A stretch of 64,000 nucleotides of DNA from JAJRTE01 sp964418585 (lineage in GTDB: Bacteria; Myxococcota_A; UBA796; JAJRTE01): NCBI GenBank assembly GCA_964418585.1, contig CAYQMG010000137.1, forward strand, positions 1 through 64,000, written 5' to 3'. Shown here piece after piece: positions 1 to 9,190 of this stretch; positions within the stretch are counted from its first letter, which is position 1; each line of letters starts with the position of its first letter. Below the pieces are notes generated by a model. It worked only from the letters and a program-made list of their open reading frames with translations. It did no database searches and was not told the DNA's origin. Position numbers and translations under genes: made by a program.

Positions 1-306
1 TATCGACCGTTATCGGAGCAGGAGTTTCGGCACGGGTATGCGGATCTTTTTCTTGGTCTGGACCGTCGTTTTCCGGACGCGAAGTATGCGTGGCTGTTCG
101 AGTTGAAGCATCTGAAGGCGGGTTCGAGCGAGGGGGATGTAGCCCGAGCGCGGGAGGCGTCGCGGGAGCAGATTGGGCGTTATCTCACGGACCCCGGGGC
201 ATTGCAGGTGCTGATGGGGAAGCGGGCGGTGCGCGCAGCCACGGTGCTTCTGGTGGGCTCCACGGACCTGCGCTGGTGGGTGGAGCAGGAAATCCCGGCC
301 CCGTGA
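1..306 (+). CDS. PD-(D/E)XK nuclease-like protein, C-terminal part (5' end outside window)
   Basis: The reading frame is open from the first base to the TGA at 304-306, giving 101 residues with no start, so this is the C-terminus of a longer protein. It shows a G-Y-A-D-L stretch, then an E-L-K triad in FELKHLKAG, then helices rich in Arg and Ala. This spacing is typical of the restriction-endonuclease-like fold at the end of AAA-ATPase-like/DUF1703 proteins, which usually carry an N-terminal P-loop domain of about 350 residues. The Asp of GYAD and the Glu and Lys of ELK would be the metal and catalytic residues. The substrate is unknown. The family assignment is from motif memory only; the fold is more certain than the family. 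Confidence 0.6.
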   Translation, partial: YRPLSEQEFRHGYADLFLGLDRRFPDAKYAWLFELKHLKAGSSEGDVARAREASREQIGRYLTDPGALQVLMGKRAVRAATVLLVGSTDLRWWVEQEIPAP

Positions 307-418
307 GACCCGGCGCATGGTCAGTCACCCTGCAAGAACCGGCAGGATGTCGAGCAATCCGCCACATACCGAGACCATGCAGGCAGCGCCCCGTTGCACT
401 GTGCGGAGTGGTTCATGG

Positions 419-447
419 TTTACACAACATGCGGAAAGTGATAGGCT
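419..447 (+). promoter_or_regulatory. Possible sigma-70-type promoter for the 544 lipoprotein gene
   Basis: TTTACA at 419-424 and TAGGCT at 442-447 are separated by 17 bases. The -35 is one mismatch from consensus but the -10 is poor. The -10 lies inside a small palindrome, GATAGGCTATC (440-450), which could be an operator. Confidence 0.35.
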
Positions 448-543
448 ATCTCGGTGCACGTAACGGCGGGGCGGGGCACCGGTTCTGGCGTGGGGGGCCT
501 CGTCGCGCTTCTCCGACCATCTGACCGATGGCTGAGGTACGCG

Positions 544-3228
544 ATGTGGATCCTTTCCGACGCTCGAACCTGGTCCGCCGCTATCCTGTTGGCCATGACC
601 ACTGCCTGCACGGGTGGGGCTTCCGACAATGTGATTTCAACGCCTGTCCCCAATCATCCTCCAGAAGTTGAGATTGCCTTCCCCTCTCCTGGAAGCAGGC
701 TCTACCCCGGGGACGCCCCCTGGCGCTTCGAGGGAAGGGTGCAGGACCCGGACGCTTCCGATCCTCTGCTTCTCGCCGTGTCGTGGAGGCTGGAGCGACA
801 GGGCATTCTTGACTCCGAGCAAACCGCGCTTCCCGCGTCTGACGGCACCGTGGTGTTCGACGCACCCTATTTGGAGGAGGCCGCCTATCAGTTGGAACTT
901 TCGGCCAGAGATCCACAAGGCCTGGTCACACGCAAGTCCGTCTCATTCGAGGTTGCCAACCTGCCTCCCGAGGTGACGGTCACGTCTCCCTTGCCCTACG
1001 CGAATGTCTACCAATGGCAACCGGTGGTGGTGGAGGGCCGTGTTTCCGACCCGGATGGTCCCAGAGGTGCCGACATCCGTGTGACACTTTCCGACAGTGT
1101 CTCGGGAGAAGTGGCCACCGTGACTGCGGGCACGGACGGCCTCGTTTCGTTCGAATACGTGCCCTCCCGTGAGGGGAAGATCCAACTCGTGCTGACAGCC
1201 GTGGACGAGTTGTCGGCTCGAGGCGTTGGTGCGGTCTACATTCAGGTGGCAGGCTGTGACGATGCAGATGGCGACGGCTACTATTCGTGCGGCCCGGAAG
1301 AGACCGCCGTCGACTGTAACGACCAGGACCCTCAGGCCTATCCGGGTGCGACAGAGCGGTGCAACGGAGTGGACGACGATTGCGATGGCATCGTGCCCTC
1401 GCAGGAGTACGATCTGGACAACGATGGCCAGGCTCCCTGCGAAGGGGATTGCACGGACAGTGACCCTCTGACCTATGCCGGAGCAAACGAACTGTGCGAT
1501 GGCTTCGACAACGACTGTGACGGGGCGGTACCTTCCACGGAACAGGACAACGATGGAGACGGCTATCGTGGCTGTGGGACCTCGAGCGCCGCGGCGGACT
1601 GTGACGACATGGTGTGGAGCGTTCATCCCGGAGCACCGGAGGTGTGCAACGGCCGGGACGATGACTGCGACGGTCAAACGGGCCTTGATGAGGCCGATGT
1701 GGACGGTGATGGCTGGATGAGTTGCAGCGGAGACTGCGACGACAGCGACTGCCATACCTATCCCGGAGCACAGGAACGACTCGACCTCGTTGACAACGAT
1801 TGTGACGGCGTGGTCGAAGGAATGGTCACAACCGAGGCAGCTTTTGCCGTCATCAAGGGCATGCGGGTCGAGGCGCACCTGGGTTTTTCTTTGGGGGCGG
1901 GGGGCGATCTGAATGGCGATGGTATCGGAGATCTCGTCATCGGAGCACCGTGGGACGACGTGCCGGAAACGGCTGGCACTTACGAAGGATCTGTTGTACT
2001 CGTGTTCGGCCGGGCGGCGGATTGGTGCGACGACGCGGAGGCTCCGGGTGCTTTCGTGGTTCTCGAGGGCGATGAAGCGGGGGCGAGAGCCGGGTCGGCG
2101 GTTTCGATCGCTGGAGACATCAACGGGGACGGGCTGGCCGACGTTCTGGTGGGAGCCCCGAATCACGCCACAGGCGTGGCGACGGACGCCGGGGCTGCAT
2201 ACCTGATTCCCGGTCGCGAAACGTGGATGGACGCACTCATTGCGGACGCGGCCCTCACGGTTGTCGAGGGGTCGAGCGCCGGGATGTACCTCGGCACCGC
2301 CTTTTCTGGACCGGGGGACATCGATGGTGATGGGGCTGTTGACGTGGCCATCGGTGCTCCGTGGTGGGAGCGACGACCGGTGGCCACCGGAATGGTCGTG
2401 CTCCTCTCGGAACGCCCGTTCGGATGGCCCAATCGCACCAGTGTCGCCACGTTGCCCCGGTTCGTCGGCACTGGAAACGTGGGCGTGGGCGTCTCCCTCG
2501 CGTTCGGTCATGCAACCCGAGACGAACGTTCGGGGTTGCTTATCGGCGGAAGTGGAGAAACCGGGGTCGAAGCTGGTGTCGTCTACTGGCTTCCCGGCCA
2601 GGACACAGCAAGGCAAGGGCAGCAAGCGCTCGAGGACCTCGGGGCGGCAAGGTATGATGGGACCGCCGTCTCCGCTCGAGTCGGCTGGTCCGTCGCCTCC
2701 GGCGTCGATGTGGATGGAGATGGCCTCGAGGACGCCTTGATAGGCGTGGGGGCCAACAGCGGAGACGCCTCGGAAGCGGCCTACCTCCTGTTCGGAACCG
2801 ACCCGTTGCCCCTCACCGGTACCCTGGACGCAGTCGCAGATGTGCGGTTTTCGAGGACCGAGAGCGATCGGTGCCCCTGCGCCGTGGTTGGACTCCCAGA
2901 TTGGAACGGAGACGGGCTGGGCGACCTCGCCATCGGCGTTGCCTTGGCGTCCGGTGACGAAATCTCTGCTGGCCGCGTCTACCTGTTCTTGGGACGAGCG
3001 GGCCGGGACGCATGGCCGGCGACCCTCTCGCTCGAGGAGGCAGACGCGGTGCTGGAAGGCGCCACGGCCGGAGAGCAGGCTGGCTACGCACTCGCCGCTG
3101 GTGACTTCAACGGCGACGGCTTCTCGGACCTGGCCGTGGGCTCGCCTACCGCAGATGTGCAGCAATCCGACGGAACCCTCCTGCCGGGCGCAGGCAAGGT
3201 GTCCATCTTTCTCGGTAGGGGACGCTGA
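544..3228 (+). CDS. Lipoprotein with Ig-like, MopE-type metal-binding and FG-GAP repeats
   Basis: This is an 894-residue exported protein. I start at the ATG at 544 rather than upstream because it opens a short signal peptide ending in a lipobox-like MTTAC. Residues about 38-236 are beta-rich, Ig- or cadherin-like. Residues about 237-430 hold MopE-type repeats (DxDGDGY, then DCxDxDP, PGAxExCNGxDDDCDG), whose Asp and paired Cys suggest Ca2+ binding and disulfides. From about 450 to the end run FG-GAP/integrin-alpha blades such as DLNGDGIGDLVIGAP, enough for a beta-propeller. A surface binding or adhesion role is likely but inferred. The same MopE modules recur in the genes at 5184, 25096 and 33101. 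Confidence 0.85.
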   Translation: MWILSDARTWSAAILLAMTTACTGGASDNVISTPVPNHPPEVEIAFPSPGSRLYPGDAPWRFEGRVQDPDASDPLLLAVSWRLERQGILDSEQTALPASDGTVVFDAPYLEEAAYQLELSARDPQGLVTRKSVSFEVANLPPEVTVTSPLPYANVYQWQPVVVEGRVSDPDGPRGADIRVTLSDSVSGEVATVTAGTDGLVSFEYVPSREGKIQLVLTAVDELSARGVGAVYIQVAGCDDADGDGYYSCGPEETAVDCNDQDPQAYPGATERCNGVDDDCDGIVPSQEYDLDNDGQAPCEGDCTDSDPLTYAGANELCDGFDNDCDGAVPSTEQDNDGDGYRGCGTSSAAADCDDMVWSVHPGAPEVCNGRDDDCDGQTGLDEADVDGDGWMSCSGDCDDSDCHTYPGAQERLDLVDNDCDGVVEGMVTTEAAFAVIKGMRVEAHLGFSLGAGGDLNGDGIGDLVIGAPWDDVPETAGTYEGSVVLVFGRAADWCDDAEAPGAFVVLEGDEAGARAGSAVSIAGDINGDGLADVLVGAPNHATGVATDAGAAYLIPGRETWMDALIADAALTVVEGSSAGMYLGTAFSGPGDIDGDGAVDVAIGAPWWERRPVATGMVVLLSERPFGWPNRTSVATLPRFVGTGNVGVGVSLAFGHATRDERSGLLIGGSGETGVEAGVVYWLPGQDTARQGQQALEDLGAARYDGTAVSARVGWSVASGVDVDGDGLEDALIGVGANSGDASEAAYLLFGTDPLPLTGTLDAVADVRFSRTESDRCPCAVVGLPDWNGDGLGDLAIGVALASGDEISAGRVYLFLGRAGRDAWPATLSLEEADAVLEGATAGEQAGYALAAGDFNGDGFSDLAVGSPTADVQQSDGTLLPGAGKVSIFLGRGR

Positions 3229-3354
3229 ACAAACACATCGGAGTGCCATCGCGGCATGGCATGTGTCGGTCGTGGGCGATTATCAGGTTCACGCTGTCTC
3301 CCGGTTCGAAGCATACCGGACCAAGGAACCGGTACCCCACCTGCTTCGCCCCCC

Positions 3355-3383
3355 TTGCAAGGCCATGCCCTGGCGGCTATACT
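3355..3383 (+). promoter_or_regulatory. Sigma-70-type promoter for the TauE-like gene
   Basis: TTGCAA (3355-3360) and TATACT (3378-3383) are separated by 17 bases. TATACT recurs as a -10 ahead of several genes in this window (5116, 14397, 39237), so it may be the preferred -10 here. Confidence 0.55.
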
Positions 3384-3394
3384 GAGCCGTTTCA

Positions 3395-3412
3395 CTGCCT
3401 GTCGGCAGGCAG
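3395..3412 (+). repeat. Perfect inverted repeat in the TauE-gene leader
   Basis: CTGCCTG, a four-base loop TCGG, then CAGGCAG. It begins about where a transcript from the 3355-3383 promoter would start, so it would be a 5'-end hairpin or an operator. It has no T-run and is not a usual terminator. Confidence 0.5.
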
Positions 3413-3478
3413 CCGGACCATCCCTGTGCCCGACAACGAAGACCAGGCGGAAGGAATGCGCCAGGAAGGAGACCCCGG

Positions 3479-4216
3479 TTGGACTTCCCTCTTCTCGTCG
3501 CTGTACTCGCTCCGATCGTTTTGTTGGCTTATACCACCGAAGCGTTCACCGGGTTCGGTGCCTCCGTCATCGCCGTCACGCTCGGCGCCAACTTCTATCC
3601 AATCGAAAAACTCGTCCCCGTCATTGTACTTCTCAACATCATTGTGTCGTCCTACATCGGATTTCGCCACCACCGGCACGCCGACAGGCATCTCCTCCTT
3701 CGACGCATCCTTCCCAACATGGCCATCGGCCTGGCCATCGGCGTCGCTGCATTCCCCTGCGTGCAAGGCGTGTGGCTGAAATGGCTGCTCGGCGCCTTCG
3801 TGGTCGTATTTGCAGTGCGGCAGCTCTACTTGCTAAAGGTGTCCAGGTCCGGCGGTCCTCCGATTTCTTCGCTGCGGGCAAGCCTGTTTCAGGTGCTGGC
3901 AGGGGTGACACACGCCTTTTTCTCCACGGGCGGTCCGCCACTCGTTTACTCGCTGGGACGGATGGATCTGCCCAAGGAGACCTTCCGGGCCACATTGAGC
4001 CTGGTCTGGTGGGTGATGAGCGCCGCCCTCATCGTGATATTTTCTCTGAACGGCCGGATCGACCGGGAGGTGCTCGAACTCTATGTCGCCCTCATCCCCA
4101 CCATGCCGCTCGGCATCTGGATGGGTGAGAAACTCCACGGCAGGGTCGACGAACATGGGTTTCGCATGTTCATATATCTGTTGCTCCTGATTTCAGGCAT
4201 CGTGCTCTTCTTCTGA
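3479..4216 (+). CDS. TauE/SafE-family membrane anion exporter
   Basis: This is a 245-residue, highly hydrophobic protein with about seven or eight membrane segments. Family members export sulfite, sulfoacetate or related organosulfur anions across the inner membrane; the substrate cannot be read from sequence. The N-terminal pattern TEAFTGFGASVIAVTLGA and the mid-protein FSTGGPPLVYSLGR are the two conserved loops of this family, whose fold is two repeated halves. The start is a TTG at 3479, placed 7 bases after GGAAGGAGA; no ATG in frame would keep the first membrane segment. It has its own promoter and appears monocistronic. No sulfur-metabolism gene is nearby. Confidence 0.85.
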   Translation: MDFPLLVAVLAPIVLLAYTTEAFTGFGASVIAVTLGANFYPIEKLVPVIVLLNIIVSSYIGFRHHRHADRHLLLRRILPNMAIGLAIGVAAFPCVQGVWLKWLLGAFVVVFAVRQLYLLKVSRSGGPPISSLRASLFQVLAGVTHAFFSTGGPPLVYSLGRMDLPKETFRATLSLVWWVMSAALIVIFSLNGRIDREVLELYVALIPTMPLGIWMGEKLHGRVDEHGFRMFIYLLLLISGIVLFF

Positions 4217-4316
4217 CTCCCCGCCTCCCCCTTGTCGCCGGGTGGCGTCGGTGCCAAATTCTGTCCCGACGAGCCTCGGAGCGCGCTATCATGAGAAGAA
4301 CGCACGGAGAAGCGGC

Positions 4317-5054
4317 ATGGAAGACGCCTATTTCGCGCTGATTCGAGAAACTCGAGCCCAGGTCAGGTCCCACATGGCCCACGAGTCCGACCATGCCGTC
4401 GTCGCACGCACCATGACGTTCCTGTTCCAGACCTATGACACCATGCTCAAGGAGTTCGAGCGAACGGCGCCGTGGGCGTGCCACCGGGGCTGCGCCCATT
4501 GCTGCCACAATCCAGTGGGTGTGACCGGGCTCGAGGCCTTGTGGATCGGAGAGACGTTGCGCAACACCCTGGGACCGAAGGACCTGGCCGACGTGGTGGA
4601 AGGTCTGCGGACCGTGGCCCGGAAACAGTCCGGCTCGACCTGGGATCTGCACGCCCTGGGGCGCCACCCCTGCCTCTTTCTGTTGCCAGACCACTCATGC
4701 GGCATCTATCCCTGGCGCCCCCTCGGCTGCCGCTCGCTTGTCTCTTTCTCGGAAGCCGCCTGCTCACGAGCGTTTTCCTCGAACCAATCCTCGAGCGCTT
4801 TTGACCAACGACCGCTGCTCTCGCTCGGTGCCCTGGTTTCCGGGTTGTCTCTGGCACTCCGCGACCTCGGGCTGTCTTCCGCTCGGTATGAACTGCATGG
4901 CGCTGTCCTGGCCACGCTCGAGCACGACCAACCCGTGCATGCGTGGCGCACGGACAACACGCTCTTCTCGGATTGCCTTCCTGGTGACGCACTCGATCCT
5001 GATACCCATGCCCGCATTCTCTCTCGACTCGACAAACTCATGTCTCGCGTATGA
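4317..5054 (+). CDS. YkgJ-family Cys-cluster (zinc/iron-chelating) protein
   Basis: This is a 245-residue protein starting at the ATG at 4317 after a weak GGAG; an in-frame GTG at 4242 lies upstream but has no ribosome site. The metal-site signature is clear: C-x3-C-x2-CC in CHRGCAHCCHNP, then HPCLFLLPDHSCGIYPWRPLGCR further on. That is the arrangement of the YkgJ/UPF0153 family, thought to bind zinc or an iron-sulfur cluster. The rest is helical. The function of the family is unsettled, so no reaction is assigned. It is probably transcribed alone, with a TATCAT hexamer at 4287-4292 that may be its -10. Confidence 0.75.
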   Translation: MEDAYFALIRETRAQVRSHMAHESDHAVVARTMTFLFQTYDTMLKEFERTAPWACHRGCAHCCHNPVGVTGLEALWIGETLRNTLGPKDLADVVEGLRTVARKQSGSTWDLHALGRHPCLFLLPDHSCGIYPWRPLGCRSLVSFSEAACSRAFSSNQSSSAFDQRPLLSLGALVSGLSLALRDLGLSSARYELHGAVLATLEHDQPVHAWRTDNTLFSDCLPGDALDPDTHARILSRLDKLMSRV

Positions 5055-5091
5055 CCCCGGGCACCGGAACCAGATACCTTCAGCGTCACCG

Positions 5092-5121
5092 ATGACGAAC
5101 CGAACAGCATCGTGATATACT
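5092..5121 (+). promoter_or_regulatory. Candidate promoter for the 5184 lipoprotein gene
   Basis: ATGACG (5092-5097) and TATACT (5116-5121) are separated by 18 bases. The -10 is good, the -35 moderate. The leader would be about 55 bases. Confidence 0.4.
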
Positions 5122-5183
5122 CGGCCATCCCCAGGGAAATTCGAGCCGGGTCGGTTCCCTGTCCATCACGCGGAGGAGATGTG

Positions 5184-7352
5184 ATGCGTCGTTTGAAAAG
5201 GTTCACACTGTTGGATGAGATGGTATTTGGGATAGTGCTGCTGACGCTCATGGGGTGCCCCGACACAGGCGACGATGACGGGACGGCCCCGCCACCCTCT
5301 GCAACACCCGTGGCGACGCCCGAGGAGGGAACGCCAACTGCAACTCCCGAGGCATCGGTGACCCCCGGGGGGTCGACACCGACACCGGAGCCATTGGTTT
5401 CGACACCGACACCGGAGCCATTGGTTTCGACACCCACACCGGAGCCCGAGCTGACTCCTCGGCCGGATGGGGACGGGGATGGATGGGATACTGGTGTCGA
5501 CTGCGACGACCTGGATCCGACGCGGTATCCGGGAGCCGAGGAGGCGTGCAACGGATTTGACGACGACTGTGACGGGCAGGTGGACGAAGACGAGGCGGGA
5601 GCCCCCTTGTCTCGTTCCTGTTACAGCGGTCTCGAGGAAACGGTGGGCGTAGGCCTGTGTGTTGCCGGGACGCAAGCCTGTGTGGATGGCAAGTATGGCG
5701 TCTGCAGTGGGGAGGTTCTTCCCACCGAGGAGGCGTGCAACGGATTTGACGACGACTGTGACGGGCAGGTGGACGAAGACGAGGCGGGAGCCCCCTTGTC
5801 TCGTTCTTGCTATACCGGCCAGCCCGGAACCGAACATCTGGGCCAGTGCCACGGTGGAGTCGCGGCCTGTTCGGGGGGCGAGTGGGGGGAATGCGTGGGC
5901 GAGGTGCTCCCCGAGGTCGAGGTGTGCGATCTGGTCGACAACGACTGCGACGGGGAGACGGACGAAGGGGTGCAGATCACCTATTACCTCGACAACGACG
6001 GAGACGGATACGGAAACGAGGAGCGTGTGCAGGCTGCGTGCGAACGGCCGGACGGGTACGTCGACGTGGGAGGTGACTGTGACGACCAGGATGGTGACGT
6101 GCACCCCGGTGCGAGCGAAGTCTGCAACGGCGACGACGACAATTGCGACGGAAGCGTCGACGAGGGAGTCCTGGAAACCTACTACTGGGACGGAGACGGG
6201 GATACCTTCGGCGACCCGGACGTGACCATGACCGGGTGCGCTCCGGACGCCGGATACGTTTTTCGTGCAGGTGACTGCAACGACTCGGACGCAGAGGTAC
6301 ACCCGGAGGCGAACGAGGTGCCGGGAGACGAGGTGGACCAGAACTGTGACGGCCGGGAACTCTGTTTTCTCGACGCGGACGCAGACGGGTTCCGTCCCGA
6401 CACTGAATCCGTGGTGGAATCCGCCGACCTTTCCTGCCTGGACGACGGCGAGGCTCTGGCCGGCGACCCGACCGGCGACTGCAACGACGCAGATCCGGAT
6501 GTTCATCCCGGGGCGGAAGAGATTCCCGGGAACGGGGTCGACGAGGACTGTGATGGCGAGGAACTTTGCCTCGTGGACGAGGACGGAGATGGATACCGGC
6601 CGGATGGCGACGAAACCGTGCCTTCGACAAACCTTGCCTGCGACGGTGTCGGACAGGCAGCGGCCGACACCCCGGGAGGCGATTGCAACGATACGGCACC
6701 TGAGATCCACCCGGGTGCCCAGGAACTGTGTGACGACATCGACCAGGATTGCGATGGGGCGTATGGTACGTGCAGTTCGGTGATATCTTTTGACGATCCC
6801 GACGTCTTGAACATGCTCGTCTGCGAGACCAATGGTTGCACGAATCGGGGAATCGTGGACGGCGCGCTCAGCGTCTCGTGCGAGGACAACAAGGACATTG
6901 TTTGTTGGTACAATTTTATGATCGTCGATGGATCGCTCATCCAGGTCGACTTGACCCTTTTCACGGACGACTGGAAAGACCCGGGACCGCGTATCGGCAT
7001 CGATTTCGGTACCGGGTTCACTGCCTGGGGGCCGACGAACGGCTACGCCTTCTTTCTCAGTGATCCCCTGGACTATCAGCAGGGGGCCCGCTGTTCCTTC
7101 GCCGACACGTGTCCGTCCATCACCAAGAATTCGGCCCAGATTCTCGATCTGGAAAACATCGGGACGCAAGCGGGACAGACCTACCGACTCTCGGTCGAGT
7201 TGAGCGATCTTGGGGAAAGTTTCGACCTCACCTATGCCGGTCAAACCGTTCACCTGGGAGCGAGCGACGGCATGGTTCGAACCGGCCGAGTGGGCATGCA
7301 TTGCTCCGAGGGAGCGTGTGATTTCCTGGAACTGGTGGTTACGGTCGAATGA
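5184..7352 (+). CDS. MopE-repeat lipoprotein with C-terminal beta-sandwich domain
   Basis: This is a 722-residue protein. The ATG at 5184 follows GGAGGAG and opens a signal peptide ending in the lipobox LMGC. A Thr-Pro-Glu linker follows (about residues 40-93) that includes a 27-base tandem repeat. Residues about 95-530 are MopE-type repeats (DGDGDGWDTGVDCDD, PGAEEACNGFDDDCDG and variants), some interrupted by Cys-rich inserts of the CYSGLEET type. The last 190 residues have no Asp-Cys repeat and look like a concanavalin-like beta-sandwich (DFGTGFTAWGPTNGYAFF), a guess from texture. It is probably surface-exposed and Ca2+-stabilised. No catalytic motif is visible. Confidence 0.85.
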   Translation: MRRLKRFTLLDEMVFGIVLLTLMGCPDTGDDDGTAPPPSATPVATPEEGTPTATPEASVTPGGSTPTPEPLVSTPTPEPLVSTPTPEPELTPRPDGDGDGWDTGVDCDDLDPTRYPGAEEACNGFDDDCDGQVDEDEAGAPLSRSCYSGLEETVGVGLCVAGTQACVDGKYGVCSGEVLPTEEACNGFDDDCDGQVDEDEAGAPLSRSCYTGQPGTEHLGQCHGGVAACSGGEWGECVGEVLPEVEVCDLVDNDCDGETDEGVQITYYLDNDGDGYGNEERVQAACERPDGYVDVGGDCDDQDGDVHPGASEVCNGDDDNCDGSVDEGVLETYYWDGDGDTFGDPDVTMTGCAPDAGYVFRAGDCNDSDAEVHPEANEVPGDEVDQNCDGRELCFLDADADGFRPDTESVVESADLSCLDDGEALAGDPTGDCNDADPDVHPGAEEIPGNGVDEDCDGEELCLVDEDGDGYRPDGDETVPSTNLACDGVGQAAADTPGGDCNDTAPEIHPGAQELCDDIDQDCDGAYGTCSSVISFDDPDVLNMLVCETNGCTNRGIVDGALSVSCEDNKDIVCWYNFMIVDGSLIQVDLTLFTDDWKDPGPRIGIDFGTGFTAWGPTNGYAFFLSDPLDYQQGARCSFADTCPSITKNSAQILDLENIGTQAGQTYRLSVELSDLGESFDLTYAGQTVHLGASDGMVRTGRVGMHCSEGACDFLELVVTVE
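5375..5428 (+). repeat. Tandem duplication of a 27-base linker unit
   Basis: Two exact copies of a 27-base unit (5375-5401 and 5402-5428) encode the Thr-Pro-Glu-Pro linker of the lipoprotein. A third, diverged partial copy follows. Confidence 0.9.
5536..5617 (+). repeat. 82-base direct repeat, copy 1
   Basis: This stretch is identical over 82 bases to 5725-5806, an offset of 189 bases (63 codons), inside the MopE repeats of the 5184 gene. It begins CCGAGGAGGCG and ends at CTCGTTC. Identity at synonymous positions points to a recent duplication. Confidence 0.9.
5725..5806 (+). repeat. 82-base direct repeat, copy 2
   Basis: Second copy of the 5536-5617 repeat, in the same reading frame. The sequences diverge immediately beyond both ends. 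Confidence 0.9.
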
Positions 7353-7406
7353 GTGGCGGGAATTCCACCGAAACGCACCTGGCGGGGCCGGCGTCGAGCC
7401 AGAAGG

Positions 7407-8489
7407 TCAACAGCATCGCCAGATGATGCGTGTTCGGGGTGCCATGGGGCGAGGGTCCACCCGGCCAGGCATGACGAGGAACAGGTCTCGGCCGAACGGC
7501 CACGGCTGGTGCCTGGCCTGGCCGGGCCGGATGTGGGGATGGAACCAGTCGCCCTGCCAGCTTTGGTGCATGTCCAGCACCTGTCCTTCCTGTGGGGAGA
7601 TGGGATTGCTTTCCCCTTGGTGAGGCGGGACAGTCTCGAGGAGACGGGCCACACGCTCAGAGGTGGGCGGATGACTCTGGAACGGTGAGGCCGCGTCCGG
7701 GGACAGGCCGCCCAGCAAGAGGCGAAACAGTGAGCGGTTGCTCCGGTCGATCCGTCGCAGCGCGGTCGCCAGCCCGGCCGGGTCTCCGGTCAGCCAGGCC
7801 GCGGTGGCGTCGGCAGCGAATTCACGTTCGCGGGACAGTGCCGACTGGAGCAGCAGTGCGCCCAGGGTGGCCATGCCAAACAGGATTGCCAGCCCGAACA
7901 CTCCGGGGGCGAGCAGGAGCAGCACCGGGGAGGCAAGCAGGATGAGGAGCCAGAGGGAACGGCCGAGCGAGGCGAACATCGCGGTGATGGTCGCTGCAAA
8001 GGACATCAGCAAGATGTCCCTGTTGCGGATGTGCGCCACCTCGTGAGCAAGCACGCCGGCCAGCTCTCGAGCGCTCAATTGCACCAGCAGACCCTCGGTC
8101 ACTGCAATGCTGGCGTGCTCGGGGTCCCGACCCACCGTGAACGCATTGGGTTGATCCGACGGCACGAGCCACAGCCGCGGCATCGGGACCCCTGCCCGTT
8201 CGGTCAGTCGCTGCACGATGGTCCACAGTTCCGGCGCGGCCGCAGGATGTATGGGCCGGGCGCGCACACTGTGGAGCAGCATCCGGTCCGCATGCCTCGA
8301 ACCGAAATAGCTCGAGCTGACTGCCACGGCGAGTGCGAAGAGTGCGCCGGTCCTTCCGGCCACGAGGTGACCGGCCCAGGCGGCCAACCCGACCATGGCG
8401 GCAAGGAACAGCACTGTGTTGATCCATGGTCCGATGGCCCCTGGTACGACCGGCGAACTGGACATTCCGTTTCTGTCGTGATATGCCAT
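7407..8489 (-). CDS. M48-family (HtpX-like) membrane zinc metalloprotease
   Basis: This is a 360-residue membrane protease. The gluzincin motif HEVAH sits near residue 150 in GVLAHEVAHIRNRD, and the third zinc ligand is the Glu of SREREFAADATAAWL. Two membrane segments near the N-terminus and two after the HExxH helix match the HtpX layout. HtpX/M48 enzymes cut misfolded or signalling membrane proteins at the inner membrane. The C-terminal 60 residues, ending TRIIWRCC, extend past the usual end and are Pro- and Arg-rich. The start ATG follows AGGGGG. The gene lies convergent to the 5184 lipoprotein, with 54 bases between. Confidence 0.88.
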   Translation of the reverse strand: MAYHDRNGMSSSPVVPGAIGPWINTVLFLAAMVGLAAWAGHLVAGRTGALFALAVAVSSSYFGSRHADRMLLHSVRARPIHPAAAPELWTIVQRLTERAGVPMPRLWLVPSDQPNAFTVGRDPEHASIAVTEGLLVQLSARELAGVLAHEVAHIRNRDILLMSFAATITAMFASLGRSLWLLILLASPVLLLLAPGVFGLAILFGMATLGALLLQSALSREREFAADATAAWLTGDPAGLATALRRIDRSNRSLFRLLLGGLSPDAASPFQSHPPTSERVARLLETVPPHQGESNPISPQEGQVLDMHQSWQGDWFHPHIRPGQARHQPWPFGRDLFLVMPGRVDPRPMAPRTRIIWRCC

Positions 8490-8695
8490 GAAGCGTGCCC
8501 CCTGTCGTTCCTCTGTGGTTCCATCCTCGCGGTTCCCGGGGTCATGCGCGTCGAACCTCTCTCTGTCACAACAGTAGGGACCGCAGACCGTATCGGCAAG
8601 GGGGGCGAGGCGTGTCAGGTGGAGGCCGTGGAGGATCTCTGCCGGGACATGGCCCGCGGTTTTCTGTCAATTTCCATCAAGAGGAGCGAATCGTC

Positions 8696-9190
8696 ATGAC
8701 GACCGTCCGAACCCGTATTCTTGCCTCCGTCCCCCTCGTTCTGGCGGGTGTGATGCTGCTGGGCATCGATTCCTGCGGTGAACCCTTCATGCGGACCGGC
8801 TTCACCGGATCCTACCTGTGCCATCAGCAGTGGGGGGACAACGCGCTCGAGTACATGGACGCCTACTACGACGTGTATCAGTACGAGGACGGCGACCTCA
8901 TCTGCTGGTTCACCGACTGGACACCGGAAGATGACATTTTTGGCTACAGCCTCGAAGAGTTTGACTGCCGTGGGTCGTGGAACGAGGACCAGTTCCAGTG
9001 GGAAATGACCGCATTCTACTACCTCGGCAACGAGCCCGTCTACTGTACGGACCGGGTCAGCGGTGTCGGGATCGACGATGACGGAGATGGATACTACGAT
9101 CGTCTCGAGGGGCGCGTGGTGGGCGACTGCCCGGACGGGTTGTGGGACAAGATTTCGGAGTTCACCGGGAAGCGGACCTGGACTCCGTGA
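8696..9190 (+). CDS. Small exported protein, unknown function
   Basis: This is a 164-residue protein with an ATG after GAGGAGCG. The N-terminus is a signal peptide (RTRILASVPLVLAGVMLLG) followed by IDSC. This looks like a lipoprotein cleavage site but has Asp and Ser just before Cys, which is unusual. The mature part is acidic and rich in Tyr and Trp, with a single DDDGDGYYD motif near the end that resembles one EF-hand-like Ca2+ loop. I do not recognise the family. Its last 29 bases overlap the 3' end of the amidohydrolase gene on the other strand. Confidence 0.6.
   Translation: MTTVRTRILASVPLVLAGVMLLGIDSCGEPFMRTGFTGSYLCHQQWGDNALEYMDAYYDVYQYEDGDLICWFTDWTPEDDIFGYSLEEFDCRGSWNEDQFQWEMTAFYYLGNEPVYCTDRVSGVGIDDDGDGYYDRLEGRVVGDCPDGLWDKISEFTGKRTWTP

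Noticed and set aside
943..7301. Long open frames on the minus strand (943-3249 and 5166-7301) opposite the two MopE lipoprotein genes
   Set aside because: They mirror the Asp/Cys repeats of the plus strand, give Val/Arg-rich repetitive sequence with no motif, and lack ribosome sites. They are side effects of GC-rich repeats.
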